A DNA stretch of 39,324 bases from Lewinella cohaerens DSM 23179 (GTDB lineage: Bacteria > Bacteroidota > Bacteroidia > Chitinophagales > Saprospiraceae), in the NCBI RefSeq assembly GCF_000379805.1, contig NZ_KB903598.1, positions 1 to 39,324 of the forward strand, read 5' to 3'. How positions within the stretch are numbered: the first letter of the stretch is position 1; every line of letters begins with the position of its first letter. This document shows, piece after piece, positions 18,031-26,855 of the stretch. A program made the translations under genes and the position numbers. Under the pieces are notes generated by a model. The model was not told where the DNA came from. It searched no databases and worked only from the letters and a program-made list of their open reading frames with translations.

Positions 18031-19155
18031 ATGCACCGAATCGGTTACGACAGTAAACGTATTTTTAACAATTTTACCGGCTTAGGGAATTATAGTCGGA
18101 CCCTTTTGCGGAACCTTACCTCTTTCCATCCTGATGAGGAATACTTCCTCTATACGCCTAAAGTTAGTCGTACTCCACAGACACAATTCTTCCTGGATAG
18201 CCCAATGTTTACGGTCCGGACGCCTACTAAAAGCCGTCGCTTATTATGGCGTAGCTGGCGACAAACGGCAGATCTTGTAAAAGATAAAATTGATTTGTTT
18301 CATGGTTTAAGTCACGAAATCCCCTATGGCCTTCCTAAAACAGGGATACCCACTATTGTGACTATCCATGATCTCATTTTTCGCCATTATCCCGAGCAGT
18401 ATAAATGGTTAGATTGTAAAATCTACGACCGGAAATTTCGCTACGCTTGCGAGAATAGCGATCTTATTATTGCAATTAGTGAAAGTACTAAGCGGGATAT
18501 CATGCAGTTTTATGGTATTCCTGAAGAAAAAATTATAGTCATCTATCAATCTTGTCACGAAGGTTTTATGCTGGAAAAACCAGCTAGCGCACGTGCCGCA
18601 GTATTGGAGAAGTATAGTTTGCCTAAAGAGTTTATGCTCTATGTAGGGTCATTGATCGAGCGAAAAAATTTGTTAGGCCTCGTCGAGGCTATTGCTGCGT
18701 TACCCCAGAATACTAGACTTCCGCTAGTTGTAGTAGGCCAGGGTAATGAATACAAAAGAAGGGTGCAGCAACGCGCTAAGGAGCTAGGTGTATTGGATCA
18801 ATTAATTTTTATCAAACCAGCATTTTCTGAGCTTCCTGCCCTTTATCAACAAGCACAACTATTTGTCTATCCATCTTATGCAGAGGGTTTTGGGATTCCA
18901 ATACTGGAGGCACTTTTTAGTAGAGTGCCAGTGCTGACGTCGAATATATCTTCTCTGCCAGAGGCCGCAGGCCCAGGAGGCTACCTTGTCGACCCTGGGA
19001 GTGCAGAGGAAATGGCAGAGGGAATGATCGCCTTGCTCACAGATGAAAATCTCCGGAAAAAGAAAATTGAAGCAGGTTTCCAGTATGCACAGCAATTCAC
19101 AGGCGGTTTTTTGACCGAGCAATTGGTGAGTACCTATAAACGTCTTTTAGTCTAA
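18031..19155 (+). CDS. Glycosyltransferase family 4 (GT-B)
   Basis: A 374-residue GT-B glycosyltransferase. The ATG at 18031 is preferred over a TTG at 18010 that lies inside the terminator stem. The N-terminal domain starts RIGYDSKRIFNN with the acceptor-loop-like TGLGNYSR. The C-terminal domain has YVGSLIERKNL, the nucleotide-sugar motif YPSYAEGFGIPILEAL (E-x7-E) and LTSNISSLPEAAG. These proteins transfer a hexose or mannose from a nucleotide sugar onto lipid-linked glycans or glycolipids on the cytoplasmic side of the membrane. It stands apart from the polysaccharide locus further right. Donor and acceptor cannot be read from sequence. Confidence 0.92.
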   Translation: MHRIGYDSKRIFNNFTGLGNYSRTLLRNLTSFHPDEEYFLYTPKVSRTPQTQFFLDSPMFTVRTPTKSRRLLWRSWRQTADLVKDKIDLFHGLSHEIPYGLPKTGIPTIVTIHDLIFRHYPEQYKWLDCKIYDRKFRYACENSDLIIAISESTKRDIMQFYGIPEEKIIVIYQSCHEGFMLEKPASARAAVLEKYSLPKEFMLYVGSLIERKNLLGLVEAIAALPQNTRLPLVVVGQGNEYKRRVQQRAKELGVLDQLIFIKPAFSELPALYQQAQLFVYPSYAEGFGIPILEALFSRVPVLTSNISSLPEAAGPGGYLVDPGSAEEMAEGMIALLTDENLRKKKIEAGFQYAQQFTGGFLTEQLVSTYKRLLV

Positions 19156-19163
19156 TCTAAAAG

Positions 19164-19200
19164 TTGTTTTTGTTTATACTAAGTATTACCTTTGTAATAC
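19164..19200 (+). promoter_or_regulatory. Promoter with overlapping 18-bp operator of the permease-regulator gene
   Basis: TTG (19164-19166), 20 bases, then TACCTTTG (19187-19194), a full match to the Bacteroidota -7 box. A perfect dyad, GTATTAC-CTTT-GTAATAC (19183-19200), covers the -7 box completely and ends one base before the ATG at 19202. Transcription would start at about 19200, giving a nearly leaderless mRNA. A protein on the dyad would block polymerase. The adjacent gene itself encodes a DtxR-type DNA-binding domain, so autoregulation is the simplest reading (inference). Confidence 0.65.
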
Positions 19201-19201
19201 G

Positions 19202-20707
19202 ATGATAGACTTCTTAAATATTTTACAGGAAACCTGGGCCGTAAGAGCCTTACTTGCGTCCAGTCTGGTCGGGATAATGTGCGGCATTCTTGGCTGTTTT
19301 ATTGTCTTGCGCAATATGTCTTTGGTAGGTGATGCGCTTGCTCATGCTATTCTGCCAGGCGTAGTTGTTGCTTTTTTACTGGTCGGTTATAGCACATTAG
19401 CCTTTTTTACGGGTTCTGTATTAGCTGGCTTGCTCACTGCTGTAGGCATCACCTGGATTCAACATCGCGTGAATACCAAGAACGATGCAGCTATTGGAAT
19501 TGTCTTTACCGCCATGTTTTCTCTTGGGGTGATTGGTATTTCCTACATAAGCCGTAATCAGGGGGTTCACCTGGATTTAAAGGATTTCCTTTTTGGTAAT
19601 GTACTTGGTGTAGCGGATACTGACCTCTTGCTGACAGGCTTGGTTACATTGTATGTTATCCTCAGTGTAGTTGTGTTTTATCGCTATCTTTTTGTATCCA
19701 CGTTTCAGCCTGTCGTTGCAGAAACAATGGGGATTCCGGTGCGTTTGATTCATTATTTTTTGATGTTGCTACTTTCCTTTGCAGTCGTAGCTTCTTTACA
19801 AACGGTAGGGGTTATCTTGGTGGTAGCTATGCTTATTACCCCTGCGGCAACGGCTTTGTTGCTGTCTGATAAAATGGAAAAGGTCATTGTTATTTCTGCG
19901 GGAATGGGCCTGCTTTCAGCAGTAGTAGGTTTGTTGTTGGCAATAATACTTAATACGACTCCGGGGCCAGCTATTGCGGTTACGGCTACTTCTTTTTACC
20001 TGATGGTCGTCCTTTTTGCACCGAAAAAGGGTTTGTTTGCAAAAGCAGTACGCCGCCGCCAACTCAAACTGCGTATTGACCGAGAAGATATCCTCAAAGC
20101 TTTATATCGTAGCGCCCAGAAGGGACACGCAGTAAACGCTGAATTGCGGGATAAACTTGATATAAGCCTCTTGAATTGGCAGCGTGGGATCAAGCAATTA
20201 CGCCGTCACAAGTGGCTACAGACAGATAGCTTAAAGTTGACCAATCAAGGCGTGGAGGCTGCTCGCCGCTTGGTGCGTGCACACCGCCTGTGGGAAACCT
20301 ACCTGGCTACAGAAGTAGGATTAGACAAAGAACAGATTCACCTGGATGCTGAACGACATGAACATCTATTGCCAGAAGCTATTCTTAGTGCGGTAGATGA
20401 AAAGCTGGGTTATCCTCAATTGGATCCACACGGGTCTCCTATTCCTCGCAGTATTGGTAAACCTGCTTTCCCTCTGAGTAAAATCAAGGTTGGAGAAACA
20501 GCCATCTTGTCTGCGGATCAAGACGGTGCTTATGTGAGTGCAAGGTTATGGGAAGAAAAAATCATGGCAGGCACCCAACTAAGAGTTACCAACAGAAATG
20601 ATAGTCTCTTAGAACTAGATTACGAAGGGAGAACCGTTAGCCTTGCTTTGCAGCTTGCTGATCAGATTAATGTTGTACCCCAAGGCACTTTTGTAGCAGA
20701 AGCCTGA
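19202..20707 (+). CDS. Metal ABC-3 permease fused to a complete DtxR/MntR-type regulator
   Basis: A 501-residue fusion. Residues about 1-275 are an ABC-3 (ZnuB/TroC/MntB) permease with eight or so TM helices and the family motifs GDALAHAILPG and DFLFGNVLG. Residues about 290-501 form a full DtxR-architecture regulator: winged helix (REDILKALY, SLLNWQRGIKQLRRHKWL), dimerisation/metal helices (VRAHRLWETYL, IHLDAERHEHLLPEAI), PHGSPIP and an SH3/FeoA-like tail. At the position of DtxR Cys102 it has Glu, giving E-x2-EH as in MntR, and an Asp in EDILK aligns with MntR Asp8; MntR Glu11 is Lys here. This favours manganese over iron, by inference. The arrangement is like chlamydial YtgCR. No ATPase or binding-protein gene is adjacent, so those partners must be elsewhere. 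The dyad over its promoter suggests self-repression. Confidence 0.93.
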   Translation: MIDFLNILQETWAVRALLASSLVGIMCGILGCFIVLRNMSLVGDALAHAILPGVVVAFLLVGYSTLAFFTGSVLAGLLTAVGITWIQHRVNTKNDAAIGIVFTAMFSLGVIGISYISRNQGVHLDLKDFLFGNVLGVADTDLLLTGLVTLYVILSVVVFYRYLFVSTFQPVVAETMGIPVRLIHYFLMLLLSFAVVASLQTVGVILVVAMLITPAATALLLSDKMEKVIVISAGMGLLSAVVGLLLAIILNTTPGPAIAVTATSFYLMVVLFAPKKGLFAKAVRRRQLKLRIDREDILKALYRSAQKGHAVNAELRDKLDISLLNWQRGIKQLRRHKWLQTDSLKLTNQGVEAARRLVRAHRLWETYLATEVGLDKEQIHLDAERHEHLLPEAILSAVDEKLGYPQLDPHGSPIPRSIGKPAFPLSKIKVGETAILSADQDGAYVSARLWEEKIMAGTQLRVTNRNDSLLELDYEGRTVSLALQLADQINVVPQGTFVAEA

Positions 20708-20800
20708 TTTTAATTTTCCCTTATTCTAAGCCGAACGCTCCTTCCACAGTACCAAAGGCACCATAACCTAAAATGGCCACTTAGGAGGGGCGTATAAACG

Positions 20801-20882
20801 TATATTTGTACTGTGTAGTTTTCTCATAGTATGTTATTTGCACCTACATCTGGAGAGATTCTCTAGGTGTAGGTGCTTTTCG
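20801..20882 (+). ncRNA. Candidate small RNA (about 65-70 nt) with own promoter and terminator
   Basis: TATATTTG (20801-20808) fully matches the Bacteroidota -7 box. A start near 20815 and the terminator ending at 20882 would delimit a short transcript with no ORF. No clear -33 TTTG lies at 19 bases. The 5' half (GTAGTTTTCTCATAGTATG) is unstructured and could serve as a seed. The hairpin might instead be a late terminator of the upstream permease gene. Confidence 0.35.
20840..20882 (+). terminator. Intrinsic terminator
   Basis: GCACCTACA (20840-20848) pairs perfectly with TGTAGGTGC (20868-20876). An inner AGAG/CTCT extension is also visible, and TTTT follows. It ends either the small RNA candidate or read-through from the permease gene. 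Confidence 0.8.
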
Positions 20883-20953
20883 TTTCTCCTATCTTCTGCA
20901 TACTTGTCACTTTTTAGACCATTTCGGTAGCTGATTTGCCCTCAATCTTTTCG

Positions 20954-20961
20954 TATCTTTG
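20954..20961 (+). promoter_or_regulatory. Promoter -7 box of the PorU2-like gene
   Basis: TATCTTTG matches the TAnnTTTG consensus fully, 91 bases before the ATG. A TTTG at 20935-20938 is present but at a short 15-base spacing. Confidence 0.45.
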
Positions 20962-21052
20962 GTAGTGGTTTTAGATTCAAGCTCTTAACCCAACCCTAAG
21001 GTCGTTTGTCTTTGGCTAAACTGCTTAGAGGTCGGTATGATAATCCCGGACA

Positions 21053-24000
21053 ATGAGAAAACGGTTCCTTTTTATCCCTGTTTACTTCTTATTTTGCACC
21101 ATTTCCTTTGCTCAAATAGTCGATGGTCTGGATACTTTATATGGCAATGAGTGGATCACCACCGAAAATCCCCATCTAAAGCTTACCCTTACGGAGGATA
21201 ATTTTTATCGTGTCAACTATCAGTCATTGATAGATCAGGGGTGGCCCGTCGCTAGCATTAATAGTGAAGACTACCGTTTGTTTTACGCTGGTGAAGCCAT
21301 TCCATACTATAGTACAGCAGTAGAGGGAACCCCTTTAGGAGTTGGTGATTTCTTAGTCTTTTATGGCCAAGGCAACAGGGGGGAGCTGGATCAGCACCTT
21401 TACCGTAACCCTGAAGCGCAGCAACTGAACCCAGAGTATAGCTTATATTCCGATGAAGCAACTTATTATCTGAGTTGGCAAAGTGAGGGAGGAACCCTTC
21501 AATATGAATCCTTGCTCAATGATTTGAATAACCTACCTGGGGCCGAGCCTTATGTTTGGAAACAAGCCCAAGAGATCTTTTCGGATCATTTTATGAAGGA
21601 ATATTACCGCTTTTCTGGAGCTACACTTTACTATTCACATTTTGGTATTGGAGAGGGGTATGGGAGTCGCTCAATTAATGAATTACTAGCAGATGGATCG
21701 ACCATTCAAACGGTAGACCTGGCCTTGCCATCAGCCTATAGCAATGGCCCTGAGCCTGTTTTGAAAACCCGCTACACAGCAGCCTTGTTTCAGCATATCC
21801 AGCAACTGAAAGTGGAGGGTAACCTTATCCGTACCGATAGTTTTTATGATTGGCGAATGCTAAATGTGGCTACGAACTTACCCGTTGGTGTCCTTGCCGA
21901 CGAAGAACTCAATCTGGAATGGGAGGGCCTTGGTGGTGAAAAAGATGAAGTTAGTATCGGCTTTGTTCAGCTGGATTACCCTGCGACTCCCGATGCAGCT
22001 AATACTACGACATATAGCTGTCGGATCGAACCCACTGGCGACCGCCAATACCTGGAGATTACCAATTTTGCAGGAACATCAGCCATTGTCTATGATTTGG
22101 CAAATGCTTACCGTATAGTAGTTGGCAATATCAACAGTGGGCTCCTTAGGGTTACATTGCCGGTAGCGGCCAAGCCCCGAGAACTAAGAATAATAGCGTT
22201 GGAAAGCAATCTGCCTTCCCCGGAAATAAGCACAGCCAATTTACAGGTTCCGGATTTAGGAGATGCCGATTATCTGATCCTTACTCATAGTTTGCTGCGC
22301 GCAGGAGGAGATGATCCGGTGCAAGCCTATGCCAACTACCGCGCCAGTGCTATCGGCGGCGGCTACCAAACAGCAGTGGTAAATATCGACGATTTATTTG
22401 ATCAATTTGGCTACGGCGTCCAGCAGCACCCAATGGCTATCCGCAATTTCATTGCCTGGCAGCGCAAGGTCAATCCGGCCTTCAAATACCTCTTTATCAT
22501 AGGTAAAGGCCGCGAATATATTGATCTCCGAACGCCTGCCAACCTCACTGCGGCTTTAGGAACCACCCTGTTTGTGCCCTCCTTTGGCTACCCCGCCAGC
22601 GATAACCTCCTCGCCTCCCGCATTGACAAGCCGACCCCACTGGTCAGTCTAGGCCGCCTGCCCGCCATCAATCCGCAAGAAGTCCGCCTATATCTCAACA
22701 AAATCCAGGGCATGGAGACCTTCGTCGCAGGCAGCCCGCAAACCATCGAAGGCCGAAGCTGGATGAAGAACGTGCTACACCTGGGTGGTGGCAGTAGCCC
22801 TTCGGAGCAGCAGAGTATTAAGAATAATTTAGCGAATATGGGGCGGGAGATAGAAGAGGGTACTTTTGGTGGAGAGGTTACTTCCTTTTATAAGACGAGT
22901 ACGGATCCTATTCAGAGTTCGCAGTCGGAAGGCATTTTTGGGCGTATCAATGAAGGGGTGAGTATACTTACTTTTTTTGGGCATTCTAATGCTAATTCAT
23001 TTGACTTTAGTATAGATCAACCAGTAAACTATCTAAATACTAATCGATATCCTTTAATGCTCTCCTTAGGTTGTTATTCAGGTAATATGTTTACCAATTC
23101 CCGTAGTATAGGAGAAGACTTTCTTTTTTTAGAGACAGGAGGAGCGGGAGCCTTTGGAGCTTCTAGAGGTTTAGGTTTTATTCATTCACTTAGTAATTTT
23201 GGACGCCATTTTTATGATCGAATGAGTAATGATTATTATGGCGCTTGTATTGGTGATGGTATTCGAGTCACTATCGCTAATTATGAAAATTTCACAGATC
23301 AAGCTTATGGAACACTTAATGAGCAATTTAGTCTTCAGGGAGATCCGGCATTACGCTTGCATCCTCAAATAGGGGAAGATTATTTGATCGCAGCAGAATC
23401 TGTGAAAATTAATCCCGAGATTGTAAATGTACAAACGGATAGTTTTCAGTTGATTTTTGATTTGGTGAACTTAGGTAGAAAAGTTACCGACAGTATTTCC
23501 GTTGAAATTAGTCAGCGATTGCCCGATGGATCGGAAGTCTTGCATTTTGTTGCTAGGGTTCCTACGGTAGGTTACCAAGAAAGCATCTCCTTCCAAATAC
23601 CATCCTTGGGCAGGAATTCCATAGGGATCAATAGAATCCTAATTCGGCTAGACCCTAATAATGAAATTAGTGAATTGCCAAGTGCTGCTGCAGAAAGTAA
23701 TAATGAACTTATCTTAGCTAGTGGTGAGCGAGGTGTGCCATTTTATGTTGTTGATGATATTGCCATTCCTGTTTGGCCGCCTAAGTATAGTTTAGTCGGT
23801 GAGTTTCCTCTTGTCTTAAAAGCAAGCACTGCGAATGCATTGTCTGAAGAAAGAAAATATTTTTTCGAACTGTCTACCTCACCTAATTTTGTGAACCGAT
23901 TAGCTCAAACAGAAGTCATATCAAGTGGAGGGGTACTAAGATGGTCGCCTAGTATTGAATGGCAAGATAGTACGGTATATTATTGGCGTGTTGCTCCTGA

Positions 24001-26098
24001 TACGATTGGAGCAGTTGTTCCGACCTTTGTTTGGGAAGAAAGTTCTTTTGAATACATTACAGGCATACCCAGTGGTTGGGGACAGGGAGATTGGGGGCAA
24101 TGGGTAGATAATATTTTCGAAAACTCAACAATTGACTCTATCTCCAAAGTAATCAATTTTACAGACAATAATTTAGATGTAGCTATTCGCAATAAAGTAT
24201 ATGATAGTAATGACCCCCCTACTTATTATAATCGAGATCGCTTTATTGGGTCACCTTGGACTTGGAGTATTCACGAAGGACTCAATGTAGTTGTTTTACC
24301 TTACCCAACCTTAGACTATTGGCGTAATCCTTTAGGCGGACTTTATGGAAGTGTCAATACCGCTTCGGGATGGGAGTCGGTTCTTCCATTTGCCTACCGG
24401 ACGGAAGTTTTAGAGGATAGAACAAGTTTGATTAATTTCTTGACTGAAATTGTTCCGGATAGTGCGTACGTACTAATTTATTCGGCCCAAAGAACACTTA
24501 CTTCCGATTATCATCCTGAGTTGTGGGCGGCCGACTCTTTAGTTTTAGATGGCACAAATATTTTTAATGTTTTAGAAGAGGAGGGGGCTTTACGCGTTCG
24601 TGAGCTTGAGACGGTAGGTTCTCGTCCTTATGTTCTTTTTTACCAAAAGGGGGTGGAGTACATTGGCGAGGCTTTAGCAGAAACATTGCAAGGCGACGCT
24701 TTTCTGGATCATTCTTTTGCCGGACTATGGTACGAAGGGCAAATGACCACGATCCCTGTTGGGCCAGTTGAAAGCTGGAACAGGTTAGAAGTGAAATTCT
24801 TACCAGAATCGTTAGAAATGACCGACTCGGTAGCCATTGTTTTAGAAGGCAGTTCTGATCAGATTTCATGGTCTCCAATATGGGAAGTAAGGGAGCTTGC
24901 TCAGCCTTTTTATTTCTACGATCTTACGGATATTAATGTATCAACAACACCTTATTTAAGGGTTCGTTACTTTGCTTATGACATTGAAAACCGAACACTG
25001 CCGCAGCCAGATTTTATACATATTTATCACAACCCTTTAGCTGAATTAGCAATCAACAATAACTTGTTTTATTCATTTACAGACTCGCTTTCACAAGGAC
25101 AGAATATTGAGTTGATTTACGCCATAGAGAACTTAGGGGCAACTGCGGTGAATAATATTACCATAGACTATCAGGTAAATAATATTCCGGGGGTGGATAT
25201 TCAAAACAAAACCATCAATACCTTGGAAGAAGACGCTGTTTATTTAGATACTTTACTCGTCACCTCTAGAGAGACAGTGGGGACTTTTGAAATAATAACC
25301 ACGGTAAATCCTGCAAATACCCCTAAAGAATATGCTCGCTTCAATAACGTGAATGTGAATAGAGGAAAGACAAGTAGTGATGTGATTGATCCTGTTGTAG
25401 ACGTCACTTTTGACGGCATAAAAATCCTTGATGGTGATATTGTTGCTCCAAGTCCTTTAATTACGATTGTAATCGAAGATGAGAATTTGAATTTACCGCT
25501 TGATGATCCCAATAGAGTGAGGTTGTTCTTACAATCCCCAGAGAATAGTACGCCAGTTCTTGTAGACCTTAGTGATTATAATTGGGTGCCAGCAGATGTA
25601 ACTACTGGTGAGAATAAGGCATTAATTGAGTATCAACCAGCTATATTAGAAGATGGTCTTCACTTGTTAAGCATTCAAGGGCAGGATGCTACCGGTAATA
25701 ATGCAGGGAGGCTCCAACGTGAGGTTCATTTCGAAGTGATTAATAAACAAACCATCTCTAACATATTGCCGTATCCTAATCCTTTCTCTAGCCAAACCCG
25801 CTTTGTGTACACACTTACAGGGAATCCACCCACTAAATTTGGTATACAAATCATGACGGTTTCGGGGCGTATCGTGAAAGAAATTGGCCAAGCAGACTTC
25901 GGGGATTTAAGAATTGGTACACATCAGTCGGATTACATCTGGGACGGGCGAGATAACTACGGAGACCAACTAGCGAATGGTGTCTATCTTTATCGGGTCA
26001 TTGCGCAAGATGAGGCAGGCAATGATTTGGAAATACGCGATAACAGTAGTAATACCTCTTTTCGTAATGGCTTAGGTAAGATTGTTCTGTTGCGGTAA
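21053..26098 (+). CDS. C25 (gingipain-like) cysteine peptidase, PorU2-type T9SS sortase candidate
   Basis: A 1681-residue exported protein. It has a signal peptide (residues 1-20, ending ISFAQ). A PorU-like N-terminal domain begins YGNEWITTENPHLKL. The C25 catalytic domain (about 400-790) carries the His644 motif FFGHSN and nucleophile Cys674 in LGCYSGNMF. CARDB/Ig-like domains follow, and the C-terminus is a T9SS/FlgD-like tail (YPNPFSSQTRFVYTL, WDGRDNYGDQLANGVYLYRV). Classical PorU, the enzyme that removes T9SS sorting domains and attaches cargo, is about 1100-1300 residues and lacks its own cargo tail. This longer form fits the family annotated as putative sortase PorU2. Function as sortase or ordinary protease is not decided by sequence. 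Base composition changes sharply inside the gene, from GC-rich (about 22.3-22.8 kb) to AT-rich. The next gene starts 14 bases after the stop. Confidence 0.9.
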   Translation: MRKRFLFIPVYFLFCTISFAQIVDGLDTLYGNEWITTENPHLKLTLTEDNFYRVNYQSLIDQGWPVASINSEDYRLFYAGEAIPYYSTAVEGTPLGVGDFLVFYGQGNRGELDQHLYRNPEAQQLNPEYSLYSDEATYYLSWQSEGGTLQYESLLNDLNNLPGAEPYVWKQAQEIFSDHFMKEYYRFSGATLYYSHFGIGEGYGSRSINELLADGSTIQTVDLALPSAYSNGPEPVLKTRYTAALFQHIQQLKVEGNLIRTDSFYDWRMLNVATNLPVGVLADEELNLEWEGLGGEKDEVSIGFVQLDYPATPDAANTTTYSCRIEPTGDRQYLEITNFAGTSAIVYDLANAYRIVVGNINSGLLRVTLPVAAKPRELRIIALESNLPSPEISTANLQVPDLGDADYLILTHSLLRAGGDDPVQAYANYRASAIGGGYQTAVVNIDDLFDQFGYGVQQHPMAIRNFIAWQRKVNPAFKYLFIIGKGREYIDLRTPANLTAALGTTLFVPSFGYPASDNLLASRIDKPTPLVSLGRLPAINPQEVRLYLNKIQGMETFVAGSPQTIEGRSWMKNVLHLGGGSSPSEQQSIKNNLANMGREIEEGTFGGEVTSFYKTSTDPIQSSQSEGIFGRINEGVSILTFFGHSNANSFDFSIDQPVNYLNTNRYPLMLSLGCYSGNMFTNSRSIGEDFLFLETGGAGAFGASRGLGFIHSLSNFGRHFYDRMSNDYYGACIGDGIRVTIANYENFTDQAYGTLNEQFSLQGDPALRLHPQIGEDYLIAAESVKINPEIVNVQTDSFQLIFDLVNLGRKVTDSISVEISQRLPDGSEVLHFVARVPTVGYQESISFQIPSLGRNSIGINRILIRLDPNNEISELPSAAAESNNELILASGERGVPFYVVDDIAIPVWPPKYSLVGEFPLVLKASTANALSEERKYFFELSTSPNFVNRLAQTEVISSGGVLRWSPSIEWQDSTVYYWRVAPDTIGAVVPTFVWEESSFEYITGIPSGWGQGDWGQWVDNIFENSTIDSISKVINFTDNNLDVAIRNKVYDSNDPPTYYNRDRFIGSPWTWSIHEGLNVVVLPYPTLDYWRNPLGGLYGSVNTASGWESVLPFAYRTEVLEDRTSLINFLTEIVPDSAYVLIYSAQRTLTSDYHPELWAADSLVLDGTNIFNVLEEEGALRVRELETVGSRPYVLFYQKGVEYIGEALAETLQGDAFLDHSFAGLWYEGQMTTIPVGPVESWNRLEVKFLPESLEMTDSVAIVLEGSSDQISWSPIWEVRELAQPFYFYDLTDINVSTTPYLRVRYFAYDIENRTLPQPDFIHIYHNPLAELAINNNLFYSFTDSLSQGQNIELIYAIENLGATAVNNITIDYQVNNIPGVDIQNKTINTLEEDAVYLDTLLVTSRETVGTFEIITTVNPANTPKEYARFNNVNVNRGKTSSDVIDPVVDVTFDGIKILDGDIVAPSPLITIVIEDENLNLPLDDPNRVRLFLQSPENSTPVLVDLSDYNWVPADVTTGENKALIEYQPAILEDGLHLLSIQGQDATGNNAGRLQREVHFEVINKQTISNILPYPNPFSSQTRFVYTLTGNPPTKFGIQIMTVSGRIVKEIGQADFGDLRIGTHQSDYIWDGRDNYGDQLANGVYLYRVIAQDEAGNDLEIRDNSSNTSFRNGLGKIVLLR

Positions 26099-26112
26099 TA
26101 ATTGGAGTTTTT

Positions 26113-26751
26113 ATGAATGTTTTTGTCTTGTGTACGGGTAGATGCGGATCAACGACTTTTATTGAAGCGTGTAAGCATATTGAAAATTTTTCGGCAGGGC
26201 ATGAGTCTCGTGCCCAGTTGTTAGGAGAAGAACGCTTTAATTATCCTACGTGGCATATTGAAGCAGATAACCGTTTAAGCTGGTTCCTTTGGGGATTAGA
26301 TAAGCGCTATGGTGATGATGCTATCTATATACATCTCATTAGAGATCGAGATGCGACTGCTGAAAGTTTTAACCAGAGGTGGTTCTTGAAGGATAGTATT
26401 ATTCGTTTTTACAAATCAGGCATATTAATGAAGGAGGGTGCCCCTTTGAATAATGCTCAAGATGCTATTGCCTATTGCTATGATTATTATGATAAAGTGA
26501 ATGAAGCTATTGAGAATTTTTTGAAAAACAAATCTAAGAAACTCACTATAAAAACAGAGTCTTTGGAGGTGGATTTTCCTGTTTTTTGGAAAATGGTAGG
26601 TGCAAAAGGTAATATAAATAAAGCCCTTTCTACTTTGGTCATTAAGTATAATGCAAAAGAGGAAACTGTACAGGACATTTTTAAGCTAAACTGTTTTCAG
26701 AGGGGAAAGATTTTTTTTCGGTTTCTAAAGAAAATATTTAAACAACACTAA
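26113..26751 (+). CDS. Sulfotransferase-like protein (PAPS-binding P-loop)
   Basis: A 212-residue cytoplasmic protein. The N-terminal VFVLCTGRCGSTTF is the 5'-phosphosulfate-binding loop of sulfotransferases. A second motif, IYIHLIRDRDATAESF, matches the 3'-phosphate-binding strand, with Arg and Ser as expected. It is short, close to the minimal sulfotransferase fold, and the C-terminal half is poorly conserved. It starts 14 bases after the PorU2-like gene and precedes a flippase and a GT2. It probably sulfates a surface glycan, but kinase-like or other P-loop activity is not excluded. Confidence 0.78.
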   Translation: MNVFVLCTGRCGSTTFIEACKHIENFSAGHESRAQLLGEERFNYPTWHIEADNRLSWFLWGLDKRYGDDAIYIHLIRDRDATAESFNQRWFLKDSIIRFYKSGILMKEGAPLNNAQDAIAYCYDYYDKVNEAIENFLKNKSKKLTIKTESLEVDFPVFWKMVGAKGNINKALSTLVIKYNAKEETVQDIFKLNCFQRGKIFFRFLKKIFKQH

Positions 26752-26855
26752 ATATTAAGACAATACTCTAGTCTGTGAAAAATGTATTGGTGTATTGCCT
26801 AGTAAAAACAGGAGTACCTGGTTATTAGGGGGGGGCTAATCAACGACCACTAGTT

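Larger units (their letters stand above)
20708..21052. other. Intergenic region with a possible small RNA unit
   Basis: This 345-base gap holds no convincing ORF. It contains a consensus -7 box (20801-20808), a strong hairpin terminator (20840-20882) and a separate -7 box for the next gene (20954-20961). The first 90 bases show no clear feature. Confidence 0.5.
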
